64,000 bases of DNA from Rhea pennata. Taxonomy: Eukaryota; Chordata; Aves; Rheiformes; Rheidae. Of this stretch, positions 20,904 to 34,990 are shown piece by piece. A program made the translations under genes and the position numbers. The stretch covers positions 2,178,501-2,242,500 of the forward strand of contig NC_084671.1 of NCBI RefSeq assembly GCF_028389875.1, given 5' to 3'. Below the pieces are notes generated by a model. That model was given only the letters and a program-made list of their open reading frames with translations. It was not told the DNA's origin and did not search any database. Numbering within the stretch: the first letter of the stretch is position 1; each line of letters begins with the position of its first letter.

Positions 20904-23900
20904 AGTCCCTATTTTATCTATAGGAAGAATCAGAGATGAGAGTATCTGTTATTGGGCAACAGCTTTGAGGTATTAACTACTCCATCCAGGTTTGTTTACT
21001 TCTCTTTTCTTAAAGCATATTTCTCACTGACAGCTCACAAGGTCAATCCAGGCCCTAGGTAGATAAACAAGCACCAGTTCTTCAGGGCTAATGGTTTTGG
21101 AGGGTAACAGTTTTGTTGTTTCACCAAGCCTGCTTTATTCCATGCTTACAGCCAGAATTTGTGGCAGTGGTATTTCATATAGATAATGTTGCAACAGTAA
21201 CAGCGGCATTTGTAATATCAAATGAGAAATAGTTTTCCAAAATAACATGTTGTTTAAATATATTCTTTCTCCTTGATAACCAAATCCAAGTATTTGTTGT
21301 ATGGAAATGATTCCTTTTTCAGAAAAAGGAGAATAAAAAACATTCTGCAGGTTTTGTTTTCTTTAAAGGCTTTGTGTTGCTTCATTACATATTTTGTTCT
21401 TTGTTATATGACTTTTTTTAAACAAAGCTTTTATTTTCTACCTTCTGCTATTGTTATTCTATATATACATAAGTACTAAACAAATAAGATTTAATAAAGC
21501 CTTTATCAACTAAGATAGCATCAAAAAAATTATTACTGTGTTAACATGTTGTCACCAACTACTTACCAGTAAATTCTGAAGCAGAACAAGAACAGCCTTT
21601 CTCACCAAAGACTATTTTAACTGCCTGCTGTGTCCTCCTTCCTTTATTAGCAAATTGCCCCCACTCTTGCAGGAGTGCTAAGAGTGCTTCCCAGCATGCT
21701 TTTTTGGTGGTTAGGATTTTCAGACATGCTACAGCAAAGCTGTGTTACCTTGTACAGGTGTTGTGAATCCAGCTGGGGCTGCCTTGTTGGTGGTGGGTGT
21801 CAGCGAGCTGCTCAATTTGCCCACTTTATAGACCTGAATAGTTGGTGAATGTTTCTAGGTGTCTGTCCTTTGGCTAAAAGAAAAACAAGCTGGGAAATCT
21901 TTACAGTAAGATCTGTTTTTTTCTTCTTTATATAACTTAGCAAATGTAAGAGAAAGCAGTTGTTTGTTATAGTAGCAACTAGTACAGATGAGTATGAAAT
22001 AACATTTTTCTAGTAGAGCAGCATTTGTGCTGGAGAAGGATGTTGGTGCCTCACGTTGCTTCTGTTTGTTGCTGTCCCGTCACGTCAGGTGATGACCGAA
22101 GCATCAGTGCCCTGCTCCGGGTAGGGGGCTGCAGGCTGGGTCAAGCAAAGCTTTAAATGAGTGAAGTCTGACCTTCAGAAAATGCTGTTTATACCCAGGA
22201 TTTTGATTCTTTTGAATGACTGTTTATTAGTAGTCAGGTAAAAGACAATAAAAAAGACTTAATAGATAACAAGGAAGAGCCATGCAAAATGCTAAGGCCC
22301 AGTGGTGCTGAGCTGTTACAGCCTCACACTGAGGAATGATGCAGCTGGTTTTGGCACCCTCCATGTGGTCAGCACCTGCTTTGCATCATCACTGACTCAT
22401 CCAGCCCATGCAGCACCCACCAAAGCAAATGAAATAATAGTCCTCAGAGCAGCATAAATATTTTCCCTGGTTTCCTAGTGGTAGGGAGTTGGGAAATAAA
22501 TGGCCTTCATAGAAAAGAAGGCTCTTATGTGGTTAAGGAGTGTGGTTAGGGCCTGTGAGTTCCCTGTGCAGAGCTCTGCAGCGAGGAGTCCCACTGGGGG
22601 AAATGCCTGTGGGGATTTGGTGTAGACCTACCTGCACAGGGAAAGGGAGGAGGCTTTGTTTGCCCACCAGGAAAGCAGCAGTAATGAAACCTTGTCCTAC
22701 TTGTGTCCTTCCCGTGCTATGTGCCCAAAATCAAGGTGAGATCTAGAGGTTTCCTTCCAAAAACTGCTCTTCCTGTGGCAGTGCCCATGCTGACTGATCA
22801 TGTCTTTTGTGTGGCACAGTTTGCTTAAGAAACTGAGGATTCCTGGGCTGATGAACTTCAGAGCAGTGTCTGTGGTTTCTGGTGGAGTCTTGTGCTCCTG
22901 TGATCAATGTATTTAGATGAGCTAAGACCTGCATTACATCTGGCGCTGCAGCTTGTTTATTATTCCCTCAACTTGAAGATGAGCAGCTTTTGTTAGAGCC
23001 TCCCTGCGGTGCATGGTGGTGTTCGGGAGCTTGCCAAGCTGGTGACGAGGAAGCTCAAATGCTGCCCCTTTGTAAAGCAAACTCATTTTGATATTGTGAG
23101 CTGAAATTTGAGGGCTTACAGGGAAACCAGTGCCCTCCTAACAATAGCCCTGCGAGCAGGGCTGTGATAATAATTGGTAAGTGTGGCATGTGCTGCTCAG
23201 TAATGATTTCGTCATTCAAGTCGTCAGGGTGTCCGTTAATTTTGCTGGACTACAAAATATTGACAAATGTTACGGTAAACTTGTGCTCCCTGCTGAGTTT
23301 ATTGTCTGTTGTGTTTTTGTATAAACACAAAAATAACCATCACCGAGCCTGACAGCTTGGCTCTAGAAACAGGGTTTTTCAGGATGTGTTTGTAGACACA
23401 GTTCCTGGGACTGATCAGAATCCATTACCCGAAAGTACCTCCAAGCAGAGGGGCCTCATTACTGGGAAAATGGCTGTTGCACTTTTTCCTTTGAATTCTG
23501 GTTCATGAGCATTTCCAACCAATTCTTCTGACAGTCGAAGGATTAATAGGCCCCTGTACTACTAGGAAAGGTAAATCGAAACAGTTTTGCTATGCTTTTT
23601 AAAGAAACTTTAATGGTGGTGCGGACTATTCATGAATATTAATAGCTTGTAGTACTTGAGTATCCATCCACGTGGTTGCTTTCTAGATGCTGCTGAAAAT
23701 ACATAGTATGCAGGCAAGGCATTGATTCATACAGTGTTGCAGGGGTCACTATAATGTGCTCCACACTGCTTTTAAATGATGATTGCAGAGGAAGTAAGAT
23801 CATTTTAATCCAGCTAAATTATGCTCCTAATGATAAAGCATTAAAATCACTTTTTTTTTTTTTTTTTAAGATTCTACCAATTGTATCAGACAAGAGGATT

Positions 23901-24139
23901 ATGTTAGACACAGCACTGATATTTAGTGATATATTACTGATAATTGTTAAAATATATTGAACTATTGCTGGAGGAATAAGGAACCCTGGTTGACTCTAGC
24001 ACAAATGCCATTTTCACTTCATAGCAGTTCACCTCAGGCTCTCTGAAGTTTTTGCACTGCTCCTTGGAGATTTAGGCCTGTATCATATACTGTTAACGAG
24101 GATCATGTGGCTAAAAAATTAGCACCTGTTGGACAGGGG
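20904..24139. other. Non-coding DNA, nothing recognised
   Basis: AT-rich to intermediate composition. A T run lies at 23852-23868. No exon with family resemblance is seen on either strand. Confidence 0.45.
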
Positions 24140-24176
24140 TTTTTTTTCTTTTTTTTTTTTTTTTTTTTTTTTTTTT
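24140..24176. repeat. T-rich homopolymer tract
   Basis: About 37 bases of T with a single C interruption, followed by GTTTGTTTGTTT. It could be the reversed tail of a retroposed sequence, but no body is recognised next to it. Confidence 0.85.
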
Positions 24177-27100
24177 GTTTGTTTGTTTCAAATGTGTTTA
24201 GGGGAAAGGCCATTGATTTCAGGACAAGAAAGAAGCTTTATATCATTTTGTCTGCTAATGGGCCACAGTATTTCACCTGGCTCTTCCTGCCTAGAGTGTT
24301 TGGCAGAGTTATTCCTTCCAGAGTTATTTAAGGACATCAGGAGCCAGGGATAGTTTGCCTTTATAGTTTACACCAATAGTGAATGACCATCACTGTGAAA
24401 TGACCCTTCATTTCTCAGAGTAACTTCAGCCGTTCTTTTTGCACTTTTTTTCAGCAGCAGCCTGAGCTTTCCCTTGCTTACCAAGGAGGTACTTGTAAAT
24501 CCTTCCTGACAAAGTGGTTTCAAATGGAAGGGCTCAGCCTCTCTGATGAAGCTAAATGTGTGGAGCTGCCTCAACTGTTGACTGTGACGTGAGCAAACCC
24601 CCAGCATCGGAGATGGAGCATGGATAGACACGAGGTAGTCTTAAACCTGCCAGCTAGTGCAGTGAGACATGTCTGACGTGGACTCGCTTCTCCTTTCCCA
24701 GGGATGAGTGTCTTGCTGCAGTTTGCTTAGCAGCAGCTGTGAAACCTAGCTGAAATCTATGCAGATTCAGGGAAGATCAGATGGTCTTCCAGGTGCTGCT
24801 GTCCCCTACCCGGGGACCAGAGCTGCAGGTGTGCCTATGTACTGTGAGTATCAGAGCAGAGCAAAGGCGAATGGGTTAGGTAGGGTAGCACAGTTGCCTT
24901 TTACCCTTCTCCTCCAGAACCGTCTCCTAGATTCAGGAAGTGGTTTTCCTGAATGCTGAGGCCATCAGCTCTGCAGGAAAACTGAAGACTTTTGCAAGAC
25001 CAATAGTAGGTGAAGGTAATGGAATATACCAGAGAAGGCAAAGGGAAAAGGGTGTAAGACTCAAGGGAGAGAAGCCAAGAAGGTGTATACGAAGGAGAGG
25101 AGAAACAATCCAGGCAGAATTGATTTTTTTGTTTGTTTTTCTTTCTTTCTTTTGCCCCATAGGCAGTATTTCCTGCCTGATCTATTGGCTGTAACGCAGG
25201 AGCTTGATGTTAAAAGTATTTTCTTTATCAGTGAAAGAATAAACATGCTGGTTTTTGCAAGCAGGGAAGATGGGTGATGCAGAAGAGTACTTAGGCATAT
25301 TTGAGGAGAAATTGCTCAGTGTTCAAAACAGCTTCTTGGAAATACGCTGTCGTAATCCACTTGATAGTACTCTTCCGGAGCAGCCTTTCAGTCTGCGCCC
25401 TCAGGTTTTTGCTGTATTGCTGTCTGATCATATTCAGGATGCTCTGGTGAAGTTTGATTGTTGGTTTTCTGTTAGGGTATTGAATACTCGCTCCTTTGTG
25501 CCTTCAACTGCAAAGGCTTTTTAAAATTGATTACTAGTCTGGCTCTAAGTTACTGTTTGATCATGTAAATATAGACAGAAGATGGGCATTTTATGATACC
25601 TGACTTTCCTACAGTATTTTTTTTTTTTTTACTAAGCAAACTATAATGGAAATAGTGGATTTTCATTTCTTGCTTGCTGCTTTTCCAACAAATGTCAGTA
25701 AATCAAAGGTACAAAAAGCTGTCTCTTCATCTGCAGTGTTAGAGCTAATGGCAGTGTGGTGGTCATTTACTCCTGCAGAGTATGGCCTTATTTCGAGGCT
25801 CTCAGCAGACCTGAGTACTGATATATTGAAAAATACATACAATGACACTTGTAGCTTTCAGGATCTTGCTTCATACTAGAGGATGACTTTTCCAGCATGA
25901 AATGCCTACATTTTAAAATAAGGACTGTGAATTGTAGTTGAGCCAATTCACTGCAATGCGAATATGATGAGATTAGAAAGAAAGCAAGTATTTCTTGCCA
26001 GGTTCTTCCACCATCTATAAGGGCCTGAGGGTTTCTCTAAAACACATCAGGTAACGTTGTCTGAGTCCAGAAATATGCTCAGACTCCCTGAGCCCGTGAT
26101 GAAGCGGTGGCCGCCCTCCCTTGCGGCACTGCTGCGGCCGCTCGTTCCTGGGTGTGTTTCCCGGTGCTCCTGCCTCTCCACAGCCCTGTCTACATCCTGA
26201 CAGCCACAGGGCACTCACCTCTCTAGAGACTTGTGTGCAGGACAGCTTTCTTCCCATCAACTCTTGCCTTGCCTTGCTGGGTTGGAGCACTAATCCAATG
26301 ACAAGATCTAATAATTAGGACTGGGGCCTTTGAACCCATTTGTAGGGGCTCCTTACAGCTCAGGTCCTCAAAGACTTTACTTTGCTTCATGCAGTAGAAA
26401 ATGGCCTGATATATATAACGTCCCACAGTTATGTGTGTGGGTATTATGTGAGGTGATACAGTATTTGTTAGATTTTTCTTTTCTTTTTTTCTTTTTTCCA
26501 TTTTGGTTGGCTGTGGACAAATTTGAGTCAGTCCTGTCTAAGCACAGCTGTGATCATTAAGTTGGAGAATAGCTCTGGAGCTACAGGCACCTTCTCAGAA
26601 GCTTTTCCCTGGGCAGTGAGCAAGCAAAAGCTCATACAGAAGGAAAATTTAAATGCTGAATGTAGAAAATTTTCCCCTATTTCTATGTCCATTTTTTAGC
26701 ATATGAATCTGTAGCTAAAGTTTTCTAGCAACCTATGGTAGTGCAATCCTCTTTTGTTTATGTATTTATAGTGAAGAAACAAGAAATGTGTGGTTTAGTG
26801 TGAAATGATAAAAAGCTGTTGAATTACTGGTGGAGGCACAGGCAGAATTGCTGTCAAACTGAATGACAGACCTCACTTTGCCCAGCCAAATTACTCCGCT
26901 GGTACCCAAGTGCTCTATTTTGTTGAGCCAGAGCTGTAGTAAAAGCAGTTATTTCCTCTTTTTACTTTTCTGTTTGTTTTTCTAAATATTAAGATTGTTT
27001 AACTAATCAGTAAAACATCTTTCTGGAAATACAGGCCAGATCCTGATACAGACAATCTGCAGTTTCATATTACTTCTCTGTGTTTGAAGGCCAGGCTGAA

Positions 27101-27400
27101 CCGCATTCCTGTGGAAACCATAGCAGAGGTTTATTCATTTTTTTAAAGCTTTATTATGTCATATAGTTAAAACTAGAAATGAAATATGCATTACCACAGG
27201 CTTTTCTGCATGGTATTGGTGGTTCTACCCCAGTTAAGGCCACACGGGGACAGCCCAGTCCAGGCCCTCTTTGGGGTATTTCTGCTAGGTCTGCAGGAGC
27301 ACAGACCTTCTAGCTCATCACAGCTAATGCTTCCTCTGAAAAATCACAGCTAATTTTTATCGATAAATGCGGTCCTTAGAAGCGAGACACAAGAGTACTG
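24177..27400. other. Non-coding DNA, nothing firmly recognised
   Basis: An 89-codon open frame at 25255-25524 (M-G-D-A-E-E-Y-L-G from its second ATG) is the longest. It follows an AAG but has no recognised family and is not called a gene. A T run lies at 25617-25630. Confidence 0.4.
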
Positions 27401-28079
27401 GAAGTCACTCTTCAGAAATGCCTGTCTTTAGATCCGTTGTGCCATCCTGAGACTTGCAGCACTTTAATGAGAATTGCTGACTCCTGTCCGGGCCTGGAGA
27501 AGCCCATGAAGGAGGCGTGTGCCCGCGGGGACGCTGGCAGCCCCTGCTCAGCTGCCGGTGTTTCGGAGGCCTTTGTAGGTTCTTGGCAGTCTCCTCCTGC
27601 TCTTTGATACGTGTGCCCTTACGAAACGAGCACGTCTCTCCCCTCTGCATCCTTGCTGCATCAGGTTAGTGGGTTTTGTGCATCGAGTAAATTTGTGTTC
27701 ATCAAGAAATTCACACATAGACTCGGAGACTCAAGCACAGCAGCAGCCCAGGTAGTCAGTCAGGGGCCGTCCGCAGTTTGGGGGTGGGCTGCAGGGGCAT
27801 CGGAGGGAGCCGACTTGCTCAGCTGGAATGTAATATTTATTTTATTTATTTGTTTGGCTGTTTTAAGATGCATTGCTAGATCAAATCCCAAAGCCACATT
27901 CAAAGCAAACAGTCTTACTTACAGCATATTAGAAGCGATAGGCTAATTGGTTATTTACATCCAGAGGAACATATTACAGAACCATAATTGCGCTGAATCC
28001 CAGTGTGAGGGGGAGGGACACTTGTTTCCTGATGCTGCTGAGAAACGGGAACGTGAAGCTGCAATTAAGCCCTTAATTT

Positions 28080-28350
28080 GGGCAAAGAGCTGTCGTGAGA
28101 GAGATGGTGGCTGGGGGGATACGACTGCCTGCGGGGTGCCGGAGACGGCTGCGGAGGAGCGAGGCCGGCAGCCGGGCGCTCTCCCGCCAGATGGAGCAGT
28201 TGCCGTTCAGAAGCGCGGCAGGACGGGCGCAGCCGGACAGCGGGCGCCCGGCGGGCTGCTGCCCGCCACCCCGAGACGCGTGGCCTGCGTGCGCGGCTCC
28301 GTTGCAGCGCCGTCTCCCCGACCTGCCGTGCATCGCTGCTCCGCGGCGTA
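28080..28350. promoter_or_regulatory. First CpG-rich patch of the GC-mosaic half
   Basis: A local rise of CpG in a region that is otherwise AT-rich on the left. The open frames over it run on both strands and are composition artefacts. Whether it is a promoter cannot be told. Confidence 0.4.
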
Positions 28351-28359
28351 TTACTTGCT

Positions 28360-28640
28360 TGAAAGTAGAAATTGATCTAGCTGTAACTTCCAGGTATTTC
28401 TTCTGTGGCCATTTCCCGAGTGAGAACACAAATTATTTTGCATAGGGCAGAAGCAATTATCCTGCGTCAATTATACTGCAGCAGAGCAGTGGCTGAGGGC
28501 TCGGTGATTGACAGTTTAGTTGATGTTGAGAATTATCTCTCTGAATCCTAAAATGCATCGTGCTTTCATGTTGTGCATGCCACTGACGGTGTAGCTTTGC
28601 CTGTCTGCATACGTTTTGGGTCATGTCTAGTATGGTAAGG
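28360..28640. promoter_or_regulatory. Candidate conserved enhancer with a PBX-MEIS/PREP site
   Basis: A low-CpG block next to a CpG patch. It contains TGATTGACAG at 28505-28514, the textbook composite PBX plus PREP/MEIS binding word, an octamer-like TTTTGCAT at 28434-28441 and several AATTAT homeodomain cores. Function is inferred from motif content only. Confidence 0.4.
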
Positions 28641-31600
28641 TGTATTACTGACCTGCAGCAAATGAGTGAGGGGCAGCACCTTAGTAAAATATATGGGAAA
28701 GATCTGTAGCGACTGCCCATTTGCAAACGGATTTTTTTTTTTTAATGTTAGTAGAGATACATGAAGGAATCGTGCAAAACCACAGTGTAATTTTTCTCCA
28801 TTGCTAAGCCCTTGTCCCTGAGGTTTTTCCTGAAGAGCCAGTCCCTTTATAGGATTGCTCCTATTGCTCCTTTTAGTGACGGCTCAGCCGCAGTGGGAGC
28901 GACGTCAGGGCCGAGTTCCCTCATTCAGTCTGCACTTCACCCTGAATCCCATCCAACGCCCTTCTCAGTGTTTGACATCTGTGTTGCATTGAGGGGACAC
29001 AGCTGGTGTTCCTGGAGCACCGCAGGCAGAGAAACACTGCTCAGGACGCGTGCCGCAGGGATGACCCACAGCCCACGCCCACGGTGGGCTCATGGGGGTG
29101 ACACCAACTCTGCACTGGCACCTTCACATCCTGCAGCAAGGGAAACAGGAAGCCTATTAAAATTACCAAGTGTGAGAATTTTTTTTAACTGTTTTTTAAA
29201 AGAGGTTTTCATAATCTTATCTGGCTTTCTTATGGTGATTACATGTTGCCATGGACTGAAGTCTCATTTTGCATGTCCCTTCGTGCAGGTACTTCCATGA
29301 TAATAAAGCACAAGTTTTTCATCTGATCTGTTGAGGATGAACCTTGGATCAAGGTATCTCCAAAAGCTGGAAGGCTCAGCTTGAGATCCAGATGTTGACG
29401 TTCAGAACAGCTCTGCACTGCTGAATTGTAGAGTTATGATTTATTACAGCATGCAGTATAACTCATTTTTACATTGAAAGTAATATTATGTTATATAATC
29501 AAATCTCCTTTGTTATTTATTGCATTCTCTCTGCACAGATGTGAATACTTCACTCTTTCTCCTGATGAGCATTTTCCTTAGTGCTTTGCATGGTGCAGCT
29601 AGGAGCAATCCCTGAGTGTCTGCCGTGTCTGCGTGACGCCAAGCGTGCCAGGAGGGAGCAGAGAGCAGGCCTGACAAGGAACAGGACTGCGTAAAATCAC
29701 AGGAAACAGACTTCTTTGCCCACTTGTGCCTGTAAAATTGCAATAACTTCTTCAAAGTATGACCTAGGAACAGCTGAGCAGGAATAACGTGGGACAGGAG
29801 CTATGGCTTGCCCGGAGAGACTTGTCCAAGGAAAATGTTTGCAATAAAATGCTCAGATGTCAAGCTGTTAATATTACAACTATTTCATGCCTTTGACAGC
29901 ATGCAGCATGCAGTTCCCACTTGAGCTGTGACATCCAGCTCGCTGTGCCCCTCCCCGGTGCACCCTCTGCAGCTGGAGCGTTAGCGCCATCCTCCTGGGA
30001 TGACCCCGTGCCAAGGATTTACTCTGTGGCTCTGATGTGCTGCAACTGCTGCTTAGCAGTAAATACTCCTGTGAATTGTCGCTGTTAGCTTTAAAACACT
30101 CGTTTTTTTTGTGCACATAACTCTCCTAAGGCTATTTGCTGCTGAACTCCACTGCTGCCATCGGCGCTGCACAGAAAGTGAAGCACGAGGGCATCGTCCG
30201 TTCATAGACTTCTACCGCGCTGCCTGGGTGCCAAAACATGGAACTGGAAGATACTATTAAAATACAGATCTTGCCGTTTGGTGCAACAATGGACTATAGC
30301 ATAATTGCTTTCATCTGTCACCCTTCCTGCCAGACAACTCCAAGGCACTTTGCAGTTTTCTGTGTGCCAGAACAGCTTCACAGTGAGCTGCAGTAGGGGT
30401 CTGATGATGCCTGTCACCGAGGAGGGCAGGTAAATAGGGTGACTCAAAGGCAAAAGGCAAAGCTAGGAACGGGCGAAAGCCTTGCTCTGTGCTACATTGC
30501 CCCGAGCAAGGGGCCTGGGGCGCGTCCGACGGTACGGGCTGCAGCACTGGGCAGAAGAAGGGGGTCTCTGCCTTTTCTCAGTTCCACATCTTGCACTGCG
30601 CGGCTGGTGTACACCTCAGCTAAATATTGTGCATCGTGTCCAGGTCCATTTGGGAGTGGTGTGAGTTAAAGGGATTTGGAAGGGGGTCTGCATTGCACCA
30701 GAGTCTGCAGGCCTTCAGTGCCAACTCCAATTGCTGTACGTGTACAGCTTTTAGTTTAGAACAGATTATAATATATATTCCAGATGTATTAAGCTTTAGA
30801 GCACGTCTTTTCTCCTAATCTTCCTTGTGCCAGCATGTATCAATTCAATCTTCCTGTCTGTAACAGACAAATTATTTTAGTTGTGCTTTCGAGCCCAATT
30901 TAACTGACAAAAAATGTAATGCAACCCTTATCGCTGACACCAGCGCGGGGAGATGCTCTGAGCACAGATCTGGAGGTGTTTTTATTTTAAGCCCTGTTTA
31001 TTCAATATTTCATTGTATAGTTAAAAACAAATATATGCTATTGGCATAGTAAATGCTGATGTTCTTTCTCAACTATCTACTAACATGATTTTTGGTACCA
31101 CATCATGGGGCAACTCTGAATTCTTTTGTCTTTGTGTAAGAGTGCTGTCACGAATCCAAGCAAGTTTTGAGTGTGATGAAACCCTTAAAGAGGGCTCTTT
31201 GTGTTACAGATGCTTTCTGAAAAGGATATCCTTAAGATACAGAAGCAGATATGGCTGCCAGTACTCTGTATTGCTATGGTGGTTGCTCTTCTGTGATTTT
31301 TTTTTCCCCGAATCTGTTGAAGTTTTTTGTTTATTGAAACGCTTTTAATAAAATCACTGCTCTAATAGAGAAAGATTTTGCTTGGCAGCTTGGTGGTACT
31401 TATCTAAACTCATTGGCTCCTGGCTCAGTAGTTTTCATTAAGAGGAGCTGATGATAGCTGGGGAGTAAGCACGGGCGGGTGTTAGGCGGTGAGGATTTAG
31501 AGGGTTGCGCTTTGTTATGTTTGAAATCTTGGAGAGGAGACAAGTAAGTACTCTGTCCTTATTGCCCGAGTAATAAAACATTTATAGAATTGGGAATTGG

Positions 31601-31680
31601 CCCATGAGACTTTGTAAAATCTTCTTTGCTTAAAAAGAATTGGCTAGGAAATAATCTTAAAAAGCAAAAGAAAAGGCCGG
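28641..31680. other. Intermediate-composition non-coding DNA
   Basis: No gene is recognised. Open frames such as 28812-29300 (162 codons) have no family resemblance. A T run lies at 28731-28743. Confidence 0.4.
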
Positions 31681-31689
31681 GGGTAGGGG

Positions 31690-32690
31690 GAGAGGAGAGC
31701 AGCTTTTGCCTGAGGCTTACGGTGCTGCTGCTCCTCGGGGCCGGCTGCCGAAGGAGCGGGAGCGGCGCCAGGCCCCGGGGCCAGCGCGAGCCCCACGCCG
31801 CCGGGACGACGGGCTCCTCCGGGGCCGCTGGGGACTCGGCGAAGGCCCTTTTGGCGTCTCGTGAATCGGCAGAAGAGGAAAGCGAGCGTGGCAGCGCAGA
31901 GGACTGAAGACGCAGCTTAAGCGATGGATTAGATGCTCTGAGGCACGAGGCGTTGGGGGCTTTGCGCTGGCGCTGGCTCCGAGGCAACAGCTTTCCCGCG
32001 CCCGCGCTGAGCCCGCGCTGTGCAGCCCGCCGAGACCGGGAGCCGAGCTGTACGGCGGCGGGGAAACCCGGGGGACCAACAGCGCGGCAGCTCGACAAGG
32101 CGAAAGAGGCGGCGGTGTTTGCGGTTCAGACGGGAGGTATGCGCGTCCTCCGATACCGCTGTGGTAATTAATACCTTTGTGGTTTGTTACGACGACCTGT
32201 CCTCCCGCCGTGCGCGGTCTGGGGGTGCGGGGCCGGCCCTCGGAGGCTGCTGCAGCGATTTGGGCTGGGCAGCCGGGAGGGGCGAGCCGAGACCCGGGCA
32301 AACGGCCTCCCCGAGAAGGCAAGCTGGACGATCGCCGTCATGCAAAGTGCCTTTGGAAAACCTATTCCTACTTATTACCCGGGATAGCCTTGGCTGCTGC
32401 CTGCCTGCAAACATTTGCTAGACTAAGCGATACACAGAGAGTCGCTCTTGCCCGGTGTGCGTCATGTAATGTACATGTGGGATTACAGACCGGGGGCTGC
32501 CGTCGCAGCCCGCGCTAGCTGGGAAGAGGGTGCTGCAGGGTACAAATTAATCACGCGCTGTGAGTGGGAAGGGGCCCCCGTTGCAGGAGCACGGCACGAG
32601 CAGACCTTTCAGCGGGCGCGTTTGCTCTCCTGGGCAGACTCCTGACCGCCTCACTTGGGGCAGCTCGGCTTTGATGACTATTTCATAACC
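31690..32690. promoter_or_regulatory. CpG island of about 1 kb
   Basis: Continuous CpG-rich sequence with open frames of up to 201 codons on both strands, all Arg/Ala/Pro/Gly-rich and mutually overlapping. It could be a promoter of an unseen non-coding transcript. No coding exon is recognised. Confidence 0.5.
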
Positions 32691-33079
32691 GCACGTCGCC
32701 GGCAAAAGGGCTGCTCTTCTCACGACTTGCCATCACTTAATAACAAAATATCATCAAATGAAAACATTGAATTACTGGGGAATTCCTACTGTGCAATTCT
32801 CTCCACGAAGGAGAACAAAATGTAAGCAGTGCTTGCCATTTCTCGGGTCGAGTTGGCCAGAGCACAGCAGGGGAAAGCTTGTTCTGGAGTCTGCTCTGCA
32901 GCCCTTTGGAGAGATGGTCTCACTCTTAATTATTCTGATATCTGCTTACTTATCTTTACCCCCCAGCAATGGACTCAGTCTTGAAAGCAGTTGGTATTTC
33001 AGTAGCAGTGAGAAGGGTTATTTGCCACGCAGCGATGGTCCCACGACATGCAGCTTGTGGGGGTTTGTTTGTCCCCTGC

Positions 33080-33760
33080 TCTTAGCCCCCCAGAGCGAGG
33101 GTGCTGGTCAGGGGGCTGCCGCGGGGCGGCCTTCCCGGCGCGGGGCTGGGGGAGCGAGGCGGCTGAGTGCGAGATCCAAACCACGGCGGGAAACGGGTCC
33201 GCTTTTTCCTCCGCTCCCGGCACAGCTTGCTCTCACGGTTGCCGCAAAGGAACTGCGGTTCCCAGCAGACGGAGCAACTCCTTCTGCAGAGGAGGTGGTG
33301 CGGGAAAGGCACAGCTCGGGGGTTGCTGCCCGTGTGTTCCTGGATCTTCGCTGGCTGCTGGGATCGGCAGCGAGCAAAGGGATGTGGGCGGACGCGGCGC
33401 TCCTCCTCTCCAGCTTGCACTTCTCTCCCTGCCGTTTTTGTTACGGATTTGGTTTTCCAGCGAAGCCCATAGGAAATAATGTTTTCCATAGGTGTACGCT
33501 AGGTGCGTATCTAATGTGCTGCTTAGCCCAGCCGACGGCAGGTACTCGAGAGGGACGTTCACTGCGTTCCTCCGCCCGCGTTCAGCTTTCGTGTTTTGCT
33601 GCAATTGTATGTCGTTATCAAGAAGAGAAGCGGGACAGACGGTCATCTTCACGCCACCCACCGTAACGGAGGGGAAACGGGACGAGGCTTTGGGCATGGC
33701 AAACACCGCTATTTTAGTTCTTTGGGGGTATTTGGAGTGACCCGCGCGGGCCAGGTATTT
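33080..33760. promoter_or_regulatory. CpG-rich island
   Basis: CpG-dense block. The 302-codon + frame crossing it (32758-33666) begins in AT-rich DNA, shows no domain and overlaps long frames on the other strand, so it is treated as chance. Confidence 0.45.
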
Positions 33761-33779
33761 CAGTGCAACCCCAGCTCTA

Positions 33780-34110
33780 ATTAATAGCGGTGTTTGTTTA
33801 AAGGGATCAATATCTGTCCTTGACCTCAAAGCACAATTTAAGCTATTACAGTATCGCTAAATATGAAATGAACTATAATACATTTGAGAGGCAAACCACT
33901 TACATCGAACCCAGTAGTACAGATGAGAATCTTTTATTATAGCAAATGAAAGCTATGTGGTTATGTTTAAATATGCCAAATACTAAAGACTGCAATGAAA
34001 GACTTTTCTATAGCTAATTTACTGAAGAGCGTCGTGGAGGCTAACCTCTGCCTCTAGCGCACATTATCTTTCCCAAGACGAAAAATTGTTTTGGAGTAAG
34101 TAGCTCTGCT
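33780..34110. promoter_or_regulatory. Candidate conserved non-coding element
   Basis: AT-rich block with almost no CpG directly after a CpG island. It includes TTAATTAATAG, TGTTTGTTTA (FOX-like), TGACCTCAAAG (nuclear-receptor-like) and GATCAATAT. Conservation cannot be measured here. Confidence 0.35.
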
Positions 34111-34529
34111 GCCTCTGATTAAAATAGTTCACTTAATCTAGACTGAAAATAGTACTTACAGTAAATGCATGAAACCATAAATTTGTGGGGAAAAGAGTGA
34201 TAGCAAGGTATGAAATACCAGCAAGGTTTGCCATCATAGCTTGAGCACTGCTGCTCGTGCCACAAGCCTGCAAAGCGTGAGGCTTTCTCTGCCAACAGAC
34301 TACCTGTCGTTCGAGGGCATGAGAGACAACCTCCCTACAGAGGTCTTGCCTTTCACTTTTTCTGTTTATTTTTATTTTATTATTATTTTTTTTGCCTTTC
34401 CCTTTTCCCTCTGGCGGCAGCCCGGGAGCTGGGCCGGTGCATGGCCTGCTGCTGCGCGGGTGCCCTGTTTCAATCTGCTTTTTAGTATATTGAACAAAAC
34501 TTTTTTTTCTTTTTTTCCACAAAACAAGA

Positions 34530-34990
34530 GATATGGTACTATCTCATAATGAATAAAAACCAATGAAATCTTGATTAAAAAATTGTCTAAAATGTAACTG
34601 ATGAACAACCGTCTATGATAACTGTTTAACTGAAGCCTAATCATCAATAACATACTTCTAATTAACAGCTAGTTTAAAAGTCTCCTCCATCACATGGGTA
34701 AACAATCTTTTGGAGTAATATAGAGGTTGTCAATGATGCTTTTATGTTCAAAAAAATCCTGTATTGTACTCTAGGTCAATGAGAAGCTGCGAGAGGTGAG
34801 AACTGTTCAATACGCATGGCCTAAGGTCTGCAGAAATTTCCATAATATAAAAATGGATTCTGCAGGGACAAGAATGCTAAAATACTGCGTTACTACTTCA
34901 GGCAATCACTGTTATGTTGTTTCACACACCATAAACATCTCTAATGGCAGTACTTCCCTGCAATATTTTGTTTAAAAGCAAAAAATGAAC
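34530..34990. promoter_or_regulatory. Candidate conserved non-coding element
   Basis: AT-rich, low-CpG block with homeodomain-type words (TAATTAA, ATAATCATC-like sequences) between GC-rich patches. No open frame with family resemblance. Confidence 0.3.

Noticed and set aside
25255-25524. 89-codon frame beginning M-Q-A-G-K-M-G-D-A-E-E-Y
   Set aside because: No recognised family and no clear splice context.
32758-33666. 302-codon + strand frame
   Set aside because: Starts in AT-rich DNA, then runs through a CpG island with equally long - strand frames. No domain seen.
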